Shown: in pieces, positions 24,561 to 36,040 of the stretch | How positions within the stretch are numbered: the stretch's first letter is position 1 | How the letters are laid out: each line of letters begins with the position of its first letter | NCBI GenBank assembly: GCA_963573385.1 | Contig: CAUYLG010075569.1 | Span: forward strand, 1 to 64,000 | Length of the DNA stretch: 64,000 nucleotides | Direction of reading: 5' to 3' | From: Cacajao melanocephalus | Taxonomy: Eukaryota > Chordata > Mammalia > Primates > Pitheciidae | Translations under genes and position numbers: made by a program | Notes under the pieces: model-generated | Seen by the model: the letters and a program-made list of their open reading frames with translations, nothing else | Database searches by the model: none | What the model was told of the DNA's origin: nothing

Positions 24561-25585
24561 GGAAGAAATGTGGAAGGGAAAAGCAGCAGAATGTTAGCAG
24601 TAGTATGTTCAGTGAGATGCTATACATGGTTTATTTTATTTTTCCTTTTGTAGGAAGGCAGATGTGATATTAGGTTGCTGGCATGGAGGATCTGGACCAG
24701 GTGTATGGCATACAGGAGTTGGTTAGGCCATAGCTTGACATTAAAAGTACGAGCAGTAAAAACCATGGTGGCCCATGCTGACCAGGTGCAAGCTGGGGAG
24801 TGCAGAAGCAGGCTCCATGGCTGATGGAGGGAAGGAGGCCTGTAATTATTCAGGACATCAATAAAAAGAGGAGAACACATGCACAGACTTACAGTCCTAA
24901 AGGTTAAAATGGAACAAGTTTCATAAAAGAAAAATTAGTGATGCTTAAAAATCCAAATTTTAAGCTCCCAATTCTAAGAAGCATTAATCCATTTGCTTCA
25001 TGGGATTCAGAGCAAAGCTTTTATTCCTTATTTTTGCAAATATTTGGAAAGACTCCATCCCTCCAGTTATATCTAGTTAGGCTTTTCTGGAACAGTCATA
25101 TTCCCTCTTAAAAGAATGTTCTAACTTCACTATGACTTCCATTTCACAGTGATTTCCGCTTCATGGAGAGAAAAGACGGAAAACATAACTTTTAAAGTGA
25201 TTTTTGCATTCTTCTTTAGACACTCTGCATTGCTTAAAAGAAGCTATAGACTTAAAAAAAGAAAATTTTAGACTTTGCTATTGTTATGGACTGAGAATTG
25301 GGCCTCACTGAAAAAAAAATGAGAGAGACAATCCTGATGTGAATCTCATGTTTATTGTTTTAAAAGCTCTGTGCTAATACCAAAAGAATGTATTTCTGGT
25401 GGGAAGTGATATATTTCCATGCCTTCAGGGAATTTGACTTCTCTCCTAAAAATATATTTCCTTAGATATTATAAACAAAACACCTTAAACAATAATAAGA
25501 TAAAATATGGCAAAAAAATCTACTACGAGCACAGTGATGTTTTACTTCCTCACGATGTGAAGGCTTTAGAGCTATAAGAAAAGCA
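24561..25585. other. Unassigned sequence
   Basis: No gene or firm repeat. The minus-strand frame at 24620-24880 shows no domain. Confidence 0.45.
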
Positions 25586-25949
25586 TGAACATGCATTCCC
25601 CCTTAATAGAAAAGTGTTCAAAGAATACAAAAGGCAGTTTACAAAAGAAGTCTTGCGAGTGGCAGACAAATCTGAAATAAAAATGTTAACTTTACTAATA
25701 ATCAGTGAAATGAATATTAACACACCAGTAAAATAAAATCTGCTCTCGGGAGGTTGAGAGAACATGTTGTGTTTTCCTTACTGCAGTTGCTATATGTTCC
25801 TTGACGCTGGTAAGCAGGTGTACAGTAACACTCTCATTACCTTCTAGTGAGATAAATTACTACAACTTTTCTGCAGGACAATTTAAAATTGGCCCCAGTT
25901 CTTTAACCCAGTAATTCTTATCCTTCCAATTTATTATTTGAAAAAGCGT

Positions 25950-26244
<295 letters not shown>

Positions 26245-26626
26245 TGGCATGCATATATTCATACTTCCAAGTATGTAGTTGTTCACAGCAGGATTTTGTA
26301 ATAGCAAAAGTAACCCAAATACCTGAAAAGACCAAGAATAGAAAAGTGTTTAAATTAATTATACTTAATCCACTTGATGAAGTTCTATGCAGTCAGTCAC
26401 TAAAAATCATTTTTTTCAGAGGCTATTTAATTTCATGGGAGATTGTTTACAGTAATAAATAATTTTTAAAAACTTTTAAAATCTCTACCTGTTTCCCAGT
26501 GTGCTTATAAATGTATATATTTAAAATACTAGAAAAATACATCAAAACAATAATGGTTATCTCTGCATGATAGGATTTCCTTTTATTTCTTTCCTGTTTT
26601 TTTCATATTTTCCAATGTTTCTATCA

Positions 26627-26641
26627 GAAATGGGTATTACT
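26627..26641 (+). repeat. TSD left of AluJ
   Basis: GAAATGGGTATTACT matches 26947-26961 with one mismatch. Confidence 0.9.
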
Positions 26642-26946
26642 ACCTGGAACCCTGGCTCATACCTGTAATCCCAGCACTGTGGAAGGTTGAGGCAGGAGGC
26701 CTGATTGAGCCCAGGAGGTCTAGACAAGCCTGGCAAAATAGTGAGACCCTATTTCTACCTCCCCCAAAAAATGCTGGGAGTAGTAGTGCAAATCTGTAGT
26801 CCCAGCCACGTGGGCGTCAAGGTTGCAGGATCGCTTGAGCCTAGGAAGTTGAGACTGCAGTGAGCTGTGATTCTGACACTGCACTCCAGCCTGGGTGACA
26901 GAGCAAGACCCTACCTCAGAAAAAAAGAAAACATTAAGAAAGAAAA
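26642..26946 (+). mobile_element. Alu SINE (AluJ type)
   Basis: Contains CTGTAATCCCAGCACTGTGG, CTTGAGCCTAGGAAGTTGAG and GCACTCCAGCCTGGGTGACA, with an A-rich mixed tail. Divergence and the GATTGAGCCCAGGAGGTC form fit AluJ. It is bounded by a 15-bp TSD (26627-26641 and 26947-26961). Confidence 0.95.
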
Positions 26947-27000
26947 GAAATGTGTATTACTCTTTCATAGTTCAATTAAAACTTCTTATTTAAAAACACA

Positions 27001-27295
27001 GGAACAGAAAACCAAACACCACATGTTCTCACTCGTAAGTGGGTGTTGAACAATGAGAACACATGGACACAGGGAGGGGAACATCGCACACCGGGGCCTG
27101 TTGGGGTGGGAGAGCTAGGGGAGGGATAGCAGGGGGTTAGGGGATGGGGATGGGGAGGGATAACATTAGGAGAAATACCTAATGTAGATGATGGGGGAGA
27201 TGGATGCAGCAAACCACCACGGTATGTGTATACCTGTGTAACAATCCTGCACAATCTGTACATGCATCCCAGAACTTAAAGTATAATTTTTTTTA
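27001..27295 (+). mobile_element. Primate L1 3' end, 5'-truncated
   Basis: Begins within the end of ORF2 (ACCAAACACCACATGTTCTC), continues with TGAACAATGAGAACACATGG, the G-rich 3' UTR tract (27096-27165), TACCTAATGTAGATGATG, and ends CCCAGAACTTAAAGTATAAT. This is L1PA-type 3' UTR. It abuts the L1M end, so it probably inserted near it; I could not define the TSD. Confidence 0.9.
27096..27165 (+). other. G-rich L1 3' UTR tract
   Basis: Several GGGG/GGG runs separated by short loops (GGGGTGGG, GGGGAGGG, GGGGGTTAGGGG, GGGGATGGGG). This is the L1 3' UTR G-tract, known in the family for potential G-quadruplex formation. Confidence 0.8.
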
Positions 27296-27454
27296 AATAA
27301 CAGTCAATTACAAAACAGGTAAAAAAAAAAATGCTATTTCTAAGAGTACAGAAAGCTGTCCTTGAATATGTATAGCAACTCTGAGACACTGGGGCTGAAT
27401 AATAACATTATCTGTTCAGCAGTGTGTCCCCAGATATGTCACAGCTTAAATATT

Positions 27455-27592
27455 CATGGATTTCAATTTTGAGGAGACCCAGAGGAATAAAGCAGTTTGC
27501 CCAAGGTCAGGTGGAAAACCTGTAGCAAAGACAAGATTAGAACCAAGATCTCCTAGCTCCTAGTCCAGTACTCCTCCAGTACCACACTGGTT
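27455..27592 (+). repeat. MIR element fragment
   Basis: AGAGGAATAAAGCAGTTTGCCCAAGGTCAGGTGGAAAAC then AGATTAGAACCAAGATCTCC matches the MIR gaagtgacttgcccaaggtcac...aggatttgaacccaggtctcc. Confidence 0.75.
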
Positions 27593-28225
27593 TTTGCTGT
27601 TGTTTTGTTTTCTATTGTTTTTCCATATAAAGAATTTTTCTGACCTTAATGACAACTTTAATCAATACTGAATAAAATCAAGAATTACTGAGTAATGGAA
27701 ATGAAGAAGAAGGAAAATCTCTGCCTATGATAACAGCCATCATCTCTCCCATTATGCTGGATCTTCGTTAAAATGCTCAAAGCTCATCTTCCTCTTAAAA
27801 GAGCACTCCCACTTGTGCTGTGGAGTTAGGCTTGGATCTTAGTATTCAGTGGGCTGAGTAAATTATGCCTGGAAGTTTCACCAACAAAGTAATTTTTAGT
27901 TTCTTCTCAAGTCACCAGTTTAAACATATGGACATGATGTATAACATCCTGGGTGGTTTACTCTCCCACTTAGCTGACCGATGAGAGGCATTCTTAGGTA
28001 CTGATTTCCTCAGTTCACTTTGAGCAAATATGTTACTCATTAAGCCTCTATTGGTCAAGAACCTGAAAACAAGTAGCAGTTGTAGTGTTGGTTCCTGCCT
28101 TCAAAACCCGATGTTCAGAGAACTTTGTGGAATCACTGTAAAACTAGTGAAATCTGGAGGAAAGCCAACATTAGCTTTGCAAAAGCACTATCTTTCTAAT
28201 CCAGTTACTTAATGTTTAGCCAATG
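27593..28225. other. Unassigned sequence
   Basis: No gene or named repeat recognised. Confidence 0.5.
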
Positions 28226-28227
28226 CT

Positions 28228-28515
28228 GACAGCTTTCTTCCTTTTCTTTCATTTTCCTATTTTCCCGTTTTCCCCCTTTTTGTTCGCTTTTCTTTTCCTT
28301 CCTTCCTTCCATTTCTGTTTTTATTTCTATTTTTTTCTTGTTACTTATTACCTTTCTTTCTCTCATCCTTTCTTTTTCTTTTTTTATCTCTTCCTTCAAT
28401 CTTCCTTCTGTCCCTCCCTCCCTCTCTTTCTTCCTCCCTTTCCTCCTTCCTCCTTTTCTTTCCTTTTTTCCTTTCTTCTTATCTTTCCTCCTTCCTTCTT
28501 TCTTCCTTCCAACTG
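28228..28515. repeat. Long polypyrimidine (CTTT/CCTT)n tract
   Basis: Nearly 290 bp in which the plus strand is almost all C and T, with CCTT and CTTT tetranucleotide blocks (CCTTCCTTCCTTCC near 28297; CTTCCTCCTTCC clusters to 28510). Frames on both strands (FFLF-rich plus, KEK-rich minus) are composition artefacts. Confidence 0.95.
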
Positions 28516-29575
28516 ATAGTAAATATTTTTGTCTCCCATTAGTTGCCAGACCACTTCATCACCCCCTCGGAGCCAGACTAGCAATTGCCAAAGAATGGGC
28601 CTTTGAGTCCTACAAGTCAAGAGTCAATTTTCTGATTCAATGTCAACTGACTGCCTGAACATGACCAGTTATTTAATCTCTACATATTCATTCATTTCAC
28701 CAGCACACATTTATTGAATGTCTCTTATGTGCCTTAAGCTATGTAAGGTGTACCCAGTATATTTTTTAAAAATACTCTGTAAAGTGGGGGAAGCACAGGC
28801 TACCCTTTGGCTATTGTAATAATCCAACTAAGCTGCATACGTGACAATAGATAACCTATTTCTGGCATACTGTAGCTTCCCACTTCCCGTATTTTTCTTT
28901 TGCATCCTAGATGCCAAGTATGCATATGTGAGACCCAGTTTTTCAAAGGATCTTACAGGCTAGCCAAAAAAATTCCAGAGTTCTTACTAAAAAGAAAAGA
29001 AAAGAAAAAATTATACTGTATTTTATGCATTCTAATCATATACTTTTCAGATTTTAACATATTTTGTATCAGAATGCATCTTAAAATTGCTGCTAGCCCG
29101 GTGGTGGCAGTTGCGATGTAGTTACTACTGGGGTCACATGTGGGATCAGAGATGTGCACACTATCACCACTTCAGTTCATTTGGTTATATAATTAGTATC
29201 ACATATACTGAGTTTAACTGCCTTTAAAATGTCTTTGAAGAGATTATTTTATGATTCCATATTAAAACAAAAATCTATTTGTGTGTACAAAAAGGCAAAA
29301 AACCAGCAGTAGGGCAGTAATTTGACATCAGTGAAGCAAATAGTCTTCATTGGAGAAATTACTACCAGCATCAAAATCTGCAGAATGGTGTCAACAACTT
29401 GGAAGGAAATATCATGGGCAATAGTCAAGAAGTCTTCTTATAAACGGTACATTACCATCAGATTTAGTGGCCCGGATGGAAAAGCACAGCCATCTGTGAC
29501 TCTGGGCTGAAAAGTGATCAAAAGCAATGAAAGGCTTTAGGAACAAAACAAAACAAAAACAAACAAAAAGCAACA
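28516..29575. other. Mostly unassigned, with L2-like patch
   Basis: At 28685-28760, CATTCATTTCACCAGCACACATTTATTGAATGTCTCTTATGTGCC is L2/MIR-like. The rest, including an A-rich AAAACAAAAC run near 29545, is not assigned. Confidence 0.5.
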
Positions 29576-29582
29576 GTAAAAC

Positions 29583-29730
29583 CCCTCCGCTCAAATCCTG
29601 ACTCTGCCTCTTATTCATGATTCCATTTTGCTGGGACTTAATTTCCTCTGTTGGAAGAGGAGTATTCACAGCATGTACCCAGCAGGGTTGTTATAAAAAT
29701 AAATTCAAAAGAGGCTATGGAATGAAATGG
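29583..29730 (-). repeat. MIR element, antisense
   Basis: CAAATCCTGACTCTGCCTCTTA, TAATTTCCTCTGTTGGAAG and GGGTTGTTATAAAAATAAA reproduce the antisense MIR order (aaatcctggctctgccactta, agtttcctcatctgtaaa, gggttgttgtgaggatt). Confidence 0.75.
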
Positions 29731-29739
29731 CTTTTAGCT

Positions 29740-29900
29740 GCAAGTATTATAAACATACAGACATTTTATAGAGCTCATTGTTCATATGGCTGTTTTTTGT
29801 TATTCATTTTTCCTGAAGATGTGAACTTCTTGGGGGCAGGGATGGTTGGTTAGCATTCAGCCAATGTGTGACAGACAGCCCATAGTTCATCAATAAAAAC
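29740..29900 (+). repeat. L2 3' end fragment
   Basis: GATGTGAACTTCTTGGGGGCAGGGATGG ... CAATAAAAAC matches the L2 terminus tgtgagctccttgagggcaggga ... tcaataaat. Confidence 0.6.
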
Positions 29901-30004
29901 AACGTGCCTGTGCCTAATATTTTGCTGCTGTTGTTATCATTGTTGTTTTTAAAACCTGTTTCGATGCTCACTGCATCCTTCTGTTATAACACAAGTACTG
30001 GAAT

Positions 30005-30120
30005 TGGTACTTTAAGTATAAGGAAACACACAGAGAAGTCTGGTGGTTTGTCTAAATCACACAGAAAGCTAGAACTGAGTGCTACCGTGGGCCTGATCTA
30101 TTTTCAAACTAGGTCAGTAC
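30005..30120 (+). repeat. MIR-like fragment
   Basis: AAGGAAACACACAGAGAAGTCTGGTGGTTTGTCTAAATCACACAGAAAGCTAGAAC fits MIR gaggaaactgaggcacagagaggtta...caaggtcacacagctag. Confidence 0.65.
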
Positions 30121-30182
30121 TGGCTCAGTGATGAGGATGAGTCGGAGTCAGTCAGTGGGCTTCTTGGTACATCCAGCTCTCA

Positions 30183-30196
30183 GAAGCAGGGGGCAG
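30183..30196 (+). promoter_or_regulatory. Weak CTCF-like motif
   Basis: GAAGCAGGGGGCAG matches the core CCASYAGRKGGCRS except for the first two bases. Motif evidence only. Confidence 0.2.
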
Positions 30197-30585
30197 GGAA
30201 GGTTAGGAGAAAGGCTGGGCCCGTCCCCAGCTGTGCGCTAGAAACAATGGTATGGAGCAATCTCCTGAAAGAGGCCAAGGCTACCATGTGGCAGAAAGAA
30301 GCCTGGACATGTAAACATCTGTGAGGGTGGGGTGCCTGGAAGGAGCTGCAGGAAGGGGAGCATGTGAGGCCTAGGGGGAAGGAATGTGAGAACTGCAGGG
30401 CCTCACCAGGATGGGGCTGGAGGATGGGAAAGTCACTGGGGAGGGTGTGCAAATTGCTCCCTGCAGGCCAGGATGGAAAAGAGAATCGTCCTATGGGAAA
30501 GGGGTGATGAGGTGAATCTGCCCAGTGCACACAGAGGAGAAGAGCAAAAGAGGGGCCCACCTGTTTAGAAGCTGTGCTTCCTTTA
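30197..30585. other. Unassigned, relatively G-rich sequence
   Basis: A minus-strand frame of 139 codons (30180-30599) is the longest non-repeat frame nearby, but it has no recognisable domain, overlaps a plus-strand frame and has no gene context, so I do not call it. Confidence 0.4.
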
Positions 30586-30587
30586 AG

Positions 30588-30775
30588 AAGTGGAGCCATG
30601 ATATCTGGTGTTGAACAGCACCCTTTGGAGCAGAAAGCAGATCTGCGTTTGAATTACAGATGCACCATTTACAGACTGTGTGATTTGAGGAATGCCATTT
30701 TTTCTCCCAAGTCTTCAGTTTCCTCTTTAGTAAAGTGGAGCCGAAATGTTGGATTGATAGTATTGTTAAACACAT
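30588..30775 (-). repeat. MIR element, antisense
   Basis: TTGGAGCAGAAAGCAGATCTGCGTTTGAATTACAG...TTTACAGACTGTGTGATTTGAGGAA...TTCAGTTTCCTCTTTAGTAAAGTGGAG follows the antisense MIR consensus closely. Confidence 0.8.
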
Positions 30776-30779
30776 GCCC

Positions 30780-32225
30780 ATTCAGAGGCCGGTGTCCATT
30801 ACGTATTGGATATACATGTGAATAAAAATGCAAATGAACAGATGACCTAGTCCACAGACAGACACTGATTTTTGAAGCATGATAAAGAAAGCTTCACTGA
30901 GGCCCTGGCAGGGGTAGTGGGGAGGACTGTGTCTGGAAGAGCACGGAACAGAGAAGGCAGATGCTCACGCCCTTTCAGGGGTACAGTTCCTAACATGCAG
31001 GGCGGTCTTGAACAAGTTACCTTTCTTCTATGGGCCTACATCTTTTCTCCCATACAATTGATAGATTCTCTTTTGTATGTGTGACTGGAGCTCCAGCAGC
31101 CACAATTGAGAGATTCTACATACATTTTTCCCACTACCAACCTAGCCCAGAGACACTCTGAAGCTATAATTAGCTAACTTGGAAAAACATAGAACAAAAA
31201 TAAACAGTAATTGCAGTGCCCAGCAACACAGACTAATTGAAATACATATGGGGGAAAAAATGGAAAGTAGAAAGAATTAAAAATCATCTCCTATCAGGGT
31301 GATAATTCTGCATATGCTAAACCCCAATTGTAGTAGACCCAGATAGACCTGCAAGGGTGCTCACACAGTCTTGAGAGAGCACATTCTGCATGATGCTAAG
31401 CATTAACCCCAAATGGGGGCCAATCATCTAGAGATAGATAAAGAATGGCTCAATCTAAGGTATAACCTGTCGATGTTTATTAACTGGAGACACCAGGAGG
31501 CAATGCCTGTTCTGACATCAGAGGGGTTCAAATCAAGGCATAAGATGGAGTTGGAGGAGATGGACTTCCAGTCTCGAGCTTGTGAGTTGAAGATCTTAGT
31601 GGAAAAGAACTCAAATCAATGAAATAATCACCAACGAATTTATGAATTTTTCAGAAATCATCCAGAAAGCATTCAGATGTGATTGACATTGAAATAGTGG
31701 AATTAAAATGATTTTCTTGTTTAGAAATTGAATTAGCATTCATAGGCAGAAAGTTATTCAAATTATTAACTTTATTCCAAAAAAAGTTTAGCTAAAATCA
31801 CATATAAGTATATTATAATGCAATCCTTATAATGCATATAGAGGCCAAGAACCCCTCAGGGGTACCAGAAAGTTAAATTCTCTCCTCATCCAAGTGTTCT
31901 AAAATAGACTTATTTTTTAGATCTTAATATTAATGCCATATTCTATAGGGCCAAACTACACAAGAAATATGATGGATTCAATATGTTACATTGTTTTGAT
32001 AAAGAAAAAAGTAAAAACAGGTCATTGAGAGAGAAGTTTTTTACTTTTGCCAGCAAATTCTAGAATGAATTTATCCCACGGGCCCTCAAGACTTCAGAGG
32101 ACAACCCTGTCCTACTGCCACCTCATACATTACTCTGTGCCCTATGCCACCTTGCAACACTTCATTTTGCTTTCTTCTTCCAAAGATTTCTTATAGCACC
32201 CATTCAGCAGGCAATCACAGGGTCC
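30780..32225. other. Unassigned sequence
   Basis: No gene or named repeat is supported over 1.4 kb. Confidence 0.45.
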
Positions 32226-32229
32226 ACAT

Positions 32230-32400
32230 ACTCAGTTACAGATACATTCACTCATTTGTTTTGAAAAAACCCAAAATGTGTTTTAGTGGAACATGCTAAA
32301 CATTCAAAGATGAAAAAGAGGGTGGTCTCTGCCCTCCACATGTCCACAAAGTCAAGGAAGCAAGAGAAGCACAGATTTGCAGGTTTTCTGTGCAAGTCCA
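32230..32400 (+). repeat. Possible L2 fragment
   Basis: ACATTCACTCATTTGTTTTG ... CATTCAAAGATGAAAAAGAGGGTGGTCTCTGCCCTCCACATG resembles L2 (ggatacaaagatgaataagacatggtccctgccctcaagg). Confidence 0.45.
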
Positions 32401-32995
32401 AGTCAAGGATGACCTTAGAAGGGACCCTTCTTTTTTGTTTGAATTGTGTCTATCCGTTCTGTGAACTATGGATCTGGCTCCTGAGTGCAGGCGTTGTTCA
32501 TGCGGAGACTGATGAGGAGGATCTCTCTGCTACAAAGCCACACCACTCCCTTAACCCGGCCCCCCAACAACCTGTCATCCATTCACAAGCAGGGGAGTTG
32601 AGGGTTGAGGGGCGTGGGAGGCAGCCAGATAGCACTTGATGTAGGTTGCTCATGGGTAAGATAGGGAGAGAGATGTCTCTTAATCACAGCTAAGAAATTG
32701 AAGAAACATGGACCAAGGAAGCTAAGCCAGAGAAGAGCCCCCCACTTACCCACCCACCTAATGACAAAAACAAGAAGCTGCAGCTGGCATGAGGTGTGGA
32801 AGGTGAAGGCAGTATAAGGAGGGCAGGCCCTAGAGGATCAGACAGCAATGCCAAGGGTCATGGTGGGTTGTTATAAGCTCTCTTCCTAGGTCCACTGGCT
32901 CTATTAAAAATCTAGAATCAAAGCAAATAAATGGTAAAATAAAGTAGATTAGTTGAATCAATTTTTGGCTTTGCTTTAAATACAGGCTTGAGTTC
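32401..32995. other. Unassigned sequence
   Basis: No gene or repeat recognised. The 117-codon frame at 32286-32639 shows no domain. Confidence 0.45.
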
Positions 32996-32999
32996 TGCT

Positions 33000-33140
33000 T
33001 AGCCACATCATTGCAGTGACAAGTTAATTTCATCATTTACTACATGGGTCTTGGTTTCCTCATTGTACGAGAGGTAATCATCCCATAAACGTAGGATCAA
33101 ATGAGGTCTTCAGTGTGAAAATACTTAATCAACAGTCAGG
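33000..33140 (-). repeat. MIR-like fragment, antisense
   Basis: TTAGCCACATCATTGCAGTGACAAGTTAATTTCATC...GGTTTCCTCATTGTACGAGAGGTAATCATCC follows antisense MIR order. Confidence 0.55.
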
Positions 33141-33299
33141 ACACTTTGCTGTTCTTAAACCTACAATCTTAATTTTATACTGGGGGAGATATTTATTCTC
33201 CGTGTCTTTAGGAAGTTTGTCCGTTATTTTGTTTGGTCTTTCATAATTAGAAATATATTGGTCTTAAGCTTTATTTCCAGCTTTTAGATTTCAAAGCTG

Positions 33300-33470
33300 A
33301 AAGTAGCTCAGGCAATGCAAAGAATATAAACTTTGCAATTCTTCTGAACTACTGATTTCTGCCATTTAAAAGCTGTGTTACCTTAAATATGTCACTTATG
33401 TCTTCTGAATCTTGATGAATCACTACAAGAAAATAAAAAATGCAACCTTCTCTATTTTAGGTTAAGACCA
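33300..33470 (-). repeat. Possible MIR fragment, antisense
   Basis: ACTGATTTCTGCCATTTAAAAGCTGTGTTACCTTAAATATGTCACTTATG resembles the antisense MIR ctctgccacttactagctgtgtgaccttgggcaagtcactt. Confidence 0.55.
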
Positions 33471-33474
33471 TACT

Positions 33475-34045
33475 AGATTGATCAATTCTGAAAACTAGAG
33501 AATTATTTTTTTTTTAGTTGGATCTGTACCAATGGCATGTTACTCTCAGAGCAGACCAGAGATTTTTTTGCCCCAGCTTCTGGGCATATCCAGCACAACC
33601 CTTTAGCCATTTCTAAGGGAAATGAAACACTGCCTTTTGTAAGAGAGCTCCTTGTGTGGCAGGCTGCCTGGCTCCCTGACAGAACTCCCTCTGCTTATGT
33701 ATAACTCCAGACTTGTATTGATATCTGCATGCGCATGTTGGCTCAGCTCCTCCTTCTCAGGCGATAGATTGCTTCTGCTGAAGCTGCCAATACAATATTT
33801 TGAAAATAGACATCCATTTCTAGAAGAAAAAGATCCAATTTTTTTTTCTTTTTCACTTTAAAAATCATTATAATATCAGTGTCTTTCATGTCAACATGAT
33901 TCCTGAAGCCATTCAACAAGGCACTCTTGGAATGGCCACCCAACGGTATAGAGGAAAGTGTTTTGGGGCAAACCCCTCCTGTGTTATAAAGAAGAGGGAC
34001 AGGAGGACTCTGGAGCAGACTTTCTATTTATTGATCTTATCTTCT
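33475..34045. other. Unassigned sequence
   Basis: No gene or repeat recognised. Confidence 0.45.
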
Positions 34046-34518
34046 TGTTATGGGTTGAATTGTGTTCCCCTGAAAGTCCTATGTTGAAGTTCCAAACTCT
34101 AGGACCTCAGAATGTGAAGTTATTTGGAAATAGTGTGATTGCATATGTAATTGGTTAAGTAAAGATGAAGTCATCATGCAGCAGGGTGGACCCCTAATCT
34201 AATATGACTGGTGTCCTTACAATAAAAGGAAAACTTGGACACAGAATGCACACAGGGATAACACCATGTGAAGATGAAGACAGGAACTGGGGTGATGATT
34301 CTGTAAGCCAAAGAATGACCAAGATTCCCAGAAAACCCCCAGAGGCTAGGGGAGCGGCTTAGAACAGATTCTCCCTCACAGCCCTCCAAAGGAACAAACT
34401 CTGCTGACACCTTGATCTTGGACTTCTGGCTCCCAGAACTGTGAGAAAATAAATTTATATTGTTTCATCTACCCAATTTGTGGTTCTTTGTTATGGAAGC
34501 CCTAGCAAACTACCACAC
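34046..34518 (+). mobile_element. MLT1-like MaLR solo LTR
   Basis: Begins TGTTATGGGTTGAATTGTGTTCCCC, continues ATGTTGAAGTTCCAAACTCT, CTAATATGACTGGTGTCCTTACAA, ACACCTTGATCTTGGACTTCTGGC, CAGAACTGTGAGAAAATAAATTT (polyadenylation region with AATAAA), and ends GCAAACTACCACA. The length of about 473 bp and TG...CA ends fit an MLT1-class LTR; the exact subfamily is uncertain. No internal sequence is attached. Confidence 0.85.
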
Positions 34519-35035
34519 TTAGTGTGTTTTCAATCTTTCTGAGAGTTAGAGATTATTAGAGATAGAAGGTATATTAGAAATGGTTCAGTGAGATCACTTC
34601 GTGATCTATAGGGGAAGTGATATCTAGAAAGGTCTCCATGTCCTCGAAGGTGAGAAGCCATCTAGAAGCCTGAAGTTCTGGTAACCAAGACGACATATAT
34701 ATTTTTCTGAAACAGGAGAGTCCCCTGATCTCTGTCGCATGTCCTGTGACAGAGGGCTGCCTCGCCTGTTTGGTCGCCCTGCTGCTCAAACCCCTTGCAG
34801 GAGGAAGAGCATGCAGATGGACAGATGCAGAGGTCAGGGCAAGCACTTTGGGCTCCAGCCCCACAGTACTGTCTAGGGGTAGGTGCCTGAAGCCCAGTGT
34901 TACAAAGCTCTTTTAGCTTTGCCTACAGATGGCGTGACTGTTAACCAGCTCAACAGACTCTGCTTTTTTGCAAGGGCAGAAGGCCAGCGTGACACCTTTC
35001 TGCATCCTAAGCTCTTGCCCAGCATCCTGGAAAAA
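34519..35035. other. Unassigned sequence
   Basis: No gene or repeat recognised; a 96-codon minus-strand frame has no domain. Confidence 0.45.
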
Positions 35036-35039
35036 TCAG

Positions 35040-35502
35040 GTCACACAAGAGCTTGAAGGATGAATGTGAGGTTTTATTGAGTGGTGGAGGTGGCTCTCCT
35101 GCAGGATGGATAGGGAGCTGCAAGGTGGGGATGGAGTGGGAAGGTAATCTTCCCCTGGAGTCAGCCACCCAGTGTCTGGACTCTTAACTGCCCCCAGCCA
35201 AACTCCTCTTGGCATTTCAGATGTTCCTCCTCTTCTCTCTTTATCTGCCGCATCTTTCTGCCATTCTGCTCGTCTGCTATTTTGCTGGCTAGCTGGTCTG
35301 CTATTCGAGCCTGGGGCTTGGGGTTTATATGGGTGCAGGATAGGGGGCATGGCAAGCCAAAAGGCAACTTCTTGGGTGTGAAAACGGGAGTGCCTGTCCT
35401 CATTTAGGGATATAGGCCTTTAGTCTTGAGGATGGGGCCTTTTCCAGGGACCCACCCTCTTCTATCCAGTCTCCTATCTGTATCATTTCTTTACATCCCA
35501 CA
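35040..35502 (-). mobile_element. Solo LTR with TATA and poly(A) signals, antisense
   Basis: Read on the minus strand it starts TGTGGGATGTAAAGAAATGA, has a TATA-type box (CATATAAACCCC at 35321-35332) and, about 245 bp further on, AATAAA (35073-35078) followed by ACCTCACATTCATCC. The spacing of promoter and poly(A) signal is that of a retroviral-type LTR (U3-R-U5). The family was not identified, though composition suggests an ERV1-type LTR. Overlapping ORFs on both strands lie inside it and are not genes. Confidence 0.6.
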
Positions 35503-35775
35503 CTTCTTTGCTAAGAGATTCATGGGGAAAGGGTGAAGTTATTTACTATAAAAGTGCCATCAGCCCAGAAAGACCCAGACTTGCAAGATCACCTCCTGCT
35601 CAGTTCACTGATGCACCTGCCTCCTGCCTATACCCTCCAAGTACAGATGCTCTGGTCTATGGTTCAGAATGCTGTCCAGGCCAATGCCTGCCCTTCTTTG
35701 AGACCTTGGAGTATGACACCTTTCAGAGAAATAGAAGTTAATGCTAGAATGCTTCTTCTCCAGATTGGCTGATGA
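35503..35775. other. Unassigned sequence
   Basis: No gene or repeat recognised. Two short overlapping plus-strand frames lack domains. Confidence 0.45.
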
Positions 35776-35777
35776 CT

Positions 35778-36040
35778 CTTTTACCTTTTCAGTCAGTCTT
35801 TGCTAAAATGTCACTGTTTATCCCCTTTCTTATTCTGCTCTATTTTGTTCTAAATAGTATTTCTAATATACCATGCAATTCACTTATTTATCATATGTAT
35901 TGTGTTTACTTCCCTACTAAAAGGTAAGCTCCAGAAAGTCAGGGATCTTTTTCTGATTTGTTCACTGATGTATCCCAAATACCTAGAATAATAGTGCCTG
36001 GCATATATTGAGCTTTTAATACTTTCTTTTATTAAAAGGA
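35778..36040 (+). repeat. L2 LINE 3' end
   Basis: GCTAAAATGTCACTGTTTATCC, ACTAAAAGGTAAGCTCCAGAAAGTCAGGGATC, TTGTTCACTGATGTATCCCAAATACCTAGAA and TAGTGCCTGGCATATATTGAGC match the L2 terminus in order. Confidence 0.9.

Noticed and set aside
27001..27295. Part of the same L1 as the L1M upstream
   Set aside because: Its 3' UTR is of the younger primate L1 type, and the L1M already has its own 3' end just before it.
28205..28658. Overlapping FFLF-rich and KEK-rich frames
   Set aside because: They come from the polypyrimidine/polypurine tract and are compositional artefacts.
30180..30599. 139-codon minus-strand frame, proline- and serine-rich
   Set aside because: The composition follows from the local G-rich plus strand, it overlaps an antisense MIR at its end, and no domain can be recognised.
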